Positions 62,280 to 64,000 of a stretch of DNA of 64,000 bases are shown piece after piece (position 1 is the first letter of the stretch; each line of letters begins with the position of its first letter). Origin of the DNA: JAMQKA01 sp031569985 (GTDB lineage: Bacteria > Bacteroidota > Rhodothermia > Balneolales > Balneolaceae). The translations under genes were made by a program, and so were the position numbers. The stretch is taken from contig NZ_JAMQKA010000031.1 of NCBI RefSeq assembly GCF_031569985.1, positions 6,502 to 70,501 on the forward strand. The letters are read 5' to 3'. The notes beneath the pieces are model-generated. The model searched no databases. It saw only the letters and a list, made by a program, of their open reading frames with translations, and was not told where the DNA came from.

Positions 62280-62826
62280 CGTCATTTCGACCGAGAGGGA
62301 GAAATCTTTCCTGAATAAGGGCTAAAATTTACTTTTGGCTATAAAACGAATACGGCCTGAATATTCTTTTGGAATCCAAGATAGGAAGGACACTGAACTG
62401 GTGATGAAGCTGTTTTTCAGACCAGCAGCACTGTTTACCGATTCTATTAATGCCTCTTTCTTGCCACGACTCCATTTTTTCAGCTCTTTCTCTCTTTCAA
62501 TAGCTTGATAGGCCGTTCGGTATGTCTCATAATAGATAAGATTATAGCAATAATAGCGTCCGGCAAAAGAGCTGGAATCGCCCCTGTTTGAATAATGTTG
62601 TGCCAGACGTTGCTGGAGATTGTTGGTAATACCAACATATAGAGTCGTGCGACCGGGATTGGTGGTCACGTAAACATAATAAGACATCTTCTATTGGGCT
62701 ATGTTGCGTTTGTTTAATAGACCGATTAGTAGCGGGATCCTTACAATTTTTTTTGTTAGTGACATATCTCCAAGTTTGCCCTTGGGAGGAAAGATCTCTC
62801 ACTACGCAGGCTCCATTCGAGATGAC
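62280..62826. mobile_element. Full-length family C element carrying a GIY-YIG nuclease gene
   Basis: The 547-bp unit is bounded by the left box (CGTCATTTCGACCGAGAGGG, then AGAAATCTTTCCTGA) and the inverted right box (AGATCTCTCACTACGCAGG, then CTCCATTCGAGATGAC). The only gene inside is the GIY-YIG nuclease, read from right to left. Shorter units elsewhere have the same boxes, and most keep a relic of this gene's 3' end, so they look like internal-deletion derivatives, as MITEs relate to autonomous elements. Mobility itself is not shown by the sequence. Confidence 0.65.
62322..62687 (-). CDS. Small GIY-YIG family nuclease
   Basis: The 121-residue protein consists of a GIY-YIG domain (residues 1-85): YYVYV and LYVGITNN are the two signature strands, Arg27 in LQQRLAQH is the expected catalytic Arg, and the acid lies in AIEREKELKKW. 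Relatives are single-domain proteins related to the UvrC nuclease module. The last 36 residues (TSSVSFLSWIPKEYSGRIRF and on) fall in sequence shared by the repeat units, so this tail is element-derived. The gene is bounded by inverted boxes and may act on them. A promoter was not identified. Confidence 0.85.
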   Translation of the reverse strand: MSYYVYVTTNPGRTTLYVGITNNLQQRLAQHYSNRGDSSSFAGRYYCYNLIYYETYRTAYQAIEREKELKKWSRGKKEALIESVNSAAGLKNSFITSSVSFLSWIPKEYSGRIRFIAKSKF

Positions 62827-62894
62827 TGTTTGGAATAGAGGCATAATTTGTGGAGGGCGGGCAGCCATCAACAACCCAAGCCCCTAAACATAAT

Positions 62895-63535
62895 CGTCAT
62901 TTCGACCGAGAGGGAGAAATCTTTCCTGAAAAGGGCTAAGATTTACATTTGACTATAAAATGTAATACAGTCTGAATATAGTTTTCGAAGCCAAGATAAA
63001 AAGGACACTAAACTGGTGATTAAGCTGTCTTTCAGATCAGATGTGCTGTTTCCGTCCTTGCCCTTGTCCATGAAAGATCTCTCCCTCCGCAAGCTTCGGT
63101 CGAGATGACGGTTCTGGGATAAGGGCTATGTACGTAGAGAGCGGACCGTAATTCTCAACCAGGCTCCTCACCCCATCGTCATTTCGACCGAGAGGGAGAA
63201 ATCTTTCCGAATAAGGACTCAGATTTACTTTTGGCTATAAAACGAATACAGCCTGAGTATTCTTTTGGAACCCAAGATAGGAAGGACACTGAACTGGGGA
63301 TGAAGCTGTTTTTCAGACCAGCAGCACTGTTTTACATCCTTGCCCTTTTCCGAGGAAGATCTCTCACTACGCAGGCTACGTTCGAGATGACAGTTCTGGG
63401 AAAGGGTCACAATATTAGAGGGCGGGCCGTGATCAACAACCCAAGCCCCTCCACCTCAACGTCATTTCGAGCGTCAGGGAGAAATCTTTCCTGGGAAGGG
63501 CTGGGTTTCGAAGTAGACAGAAAAAATGCAAAACG
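62895..63535. repeat. Repeat family C, cluster III short units
   Basis: Units are 62895-63109 and 63177-63391 (215 bp each), plus a left-box piece from 63460. Right-to-left spacers are 68, 67 and 68 bp. The interior of 63177-63391 is nearly identical to the 3' end of the GIY-YIG gene up to GACCAGCAGCACTGTTT and then jumps to CCTTGCCCTTTTCC, showing the deletion joint. No gene lies from 62688 to the intron at 63875. Confidence 0.8.
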
Positions 63536-63556
63536 GTCTCAACATCGTCGCCCTGG

Positions 63557-63604
63557 GAACCCACCCCGCCTTGCTGCGCTGCGGCACCCCTCCCGGGAGG
63601 GGAA
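63557..63604. repeat. Repeat E, copy 2
   Basis: GAACCCACCCCGCCTTGCTG, CGCTGCGGCACCCCTCCC and GGGAGGGG match, inverted, the right half of 37096-37254. A fragment (GAGAACCCACCCCGCCTTAT) is also at 49604. Confidence 0.65.
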
Positions 63605-63699
63605 TTGTATGAGCCTTTCATTGATCGTGTTCTTCTATCCAAACCCACTACCTATATCGCAGTACCGTTGCTGCGGCGGTAGCCGGTCGGGCGCTGCGG

Positions 63700-63815
63700 G
63701 CTACATGCTTGCATCTCTTGCCTGACTATGGACCTTCGGAGGTGTGGTACCTCTGGGTCTTATTCACCTGTGATCTCTGAGTCGAAACGTCCTGCTCTGG
63801 AGGTACGGAACGAGA
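63700..63815. repeat. Dispersed repeat D, copy 2
   Basis: GTGGTACCTCTGG and CTGGAGGTACGGAACGAGAT match 49618-49735. It lies between repeat E and the intron end. Confidence 0.55.
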
Positions 63816-63874
63816 TAAAAAGGCTCTCTGCCAAGTCTCCCTTAGAAAAGGGAGATAAAGAGGGTTGTTATGCA

Positions 63875-64000
63875 GTCGAGTAGCCAAGGGGAATTTCACC
63901 CCAAGGCCCTCACAGAACCGTACGTGACAGTCTCCCGTCATACGGCTCTTGTTGTTCTATCGCTATAGCGATTGGGCTCATAATCATCAATCTTCCCAAC
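63875..64000 (-). mobile_element. Group II intron, 3' end (domains V and VI); rest outside window
   Basis: The minus strand at 63948-63915 reads GAGCCGTATGACGGGAGACT followed by GTCACGTACGGTTC: exactly 34 nt, with the AGC catalytic triad near its 5' side and the GCCGTAT/ACGTACGGT stem of domain V. Domain VI follows (GAGGGCCTTGGGGTGAAATT...) to a 3' end near CTACTCGAC at about 63875. The upstream part, expected to hold a reverse transcriptase gene, lies beyond 64000. Group II introns self-splice and retrohome. The exact 3' splice site is inferred. Confidence 0.85.
63915..63948 (-). ncRNA. Group II intron domain V
   Basis: The 34-nt catalytic hairpin contains the AGC triad (GAGCCG), a distal stem closed by GGGAGACTGTC and the returning strand ACGTACGGTTC. 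Its length and base pattern are those of bacterial group II introns. Confidence 0.85.

Noticed and set aside
63231..63725. 164-codon ORF on the plus strand
   Set aside because: It runs across three different repeats (family C, E and D) and has no coherent domain; the opposite strand carries the GIY-YIG relic.
1..64000. tRNA or rRNA genes
   Set aside because: I looked for conserved T-arm and rRNA signatures and found none; TTCGAATC at 41151 belongs to a simple hairpin.

Overview
The window reads like a chromosome segment of a free-living, polysaccharide-degrading member of Bacteroidota or the neighbouring Balneolota/Rhodothermota. The reasons are two SusC/SusD pairs, an ECF sigma factor with a FecR-type anti-sigma factor, a NUDIX-type AraR regulator, TAnnTTTG promoter motifs, many lipoproteins and almost no Shine-Dalgarno sequences. 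Genus-level placement is inference. No tRNA, rRNA, CRISPR or prophage was seen.

Layout. 1-8.3 kb: the 3' end of a purine nucleoside phosphorylase, a small unknown gene, a 270-bp MITE, a polysaccharide deacetylase/PD40 pair, a class II photolyase, a broken MscS channel gene and two outer-membrane barrels. 8.7-15.2 kb: a GH127 beta-L-arabinofuranosidase, then an outer-membrane barrel, two tandem DUF3179 lipoproteins and a DUF3047 gene whose signal peptide carries a stop codon. 15.4-18.1 kb (minus strand): a redox group made of OsmC, a TlpA-like thioredoxin, CcdA and a twice-frameshifted DoxX. It is preceded by a 27-codon, cysteine-rich leader peptide and a textbook attenuator. 18.4-20.3 kb: an unknown lipoprotein and a HAD phosphatase. 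20.3-48.6 kb: an arabinan utilisation region with sigma/FecR/SusC/SusD, three GH43 enzymes, a GH39-like enzyme, araB-araD-araA, a second SusC/SusD/DUF3823 set and AraR. 49.8-62 kb: a DUF5060 glycosidase-like protein, a DUF885 metallopeptidase-like protein, two BNR/sortilin-type propeller proteins and an S9 dipeptidyl peptidase. 62-64 kb: a GIY-YIG nuclease gene inside a repeat array, then the 3' end of a group II intron.

How it works together. Secreted GH43 endo-arabinanases and the GH127/GH39 enzymes would cut arabinan and arabinosides, the SusCD pairs import the products, and AraA-AraB-AraD convert L-arabinose through L-ribulose and L-ribulose 5-phosphate to D-xylulose 5-phosphate. Four copies of a palindrome, AGTGT-N7-ACRCT, lie upstream of GH127, the GH43 pair, araB and the second susC. 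They are the best candidates for AraR operators.

Most notable. (1) A probable cysteine-responsive ribosome-mediated attenuator ahead of the thiol/redox genes. (2) A repeat family whose inverted boxes are spaced by a constant 67-68 bp, one copy of which contains a complete GIY-YIG gene while most others keep only a relic of its 3' end. (3) The AraR operator set. (4) Several freshly broken genes: MscS, DoxX, the DUF3047 signal peptide, and a BNR lipoprotein whose start codon reads ATA. Intergenic DNA is unusually rich in dispersed repeats of at least six families.
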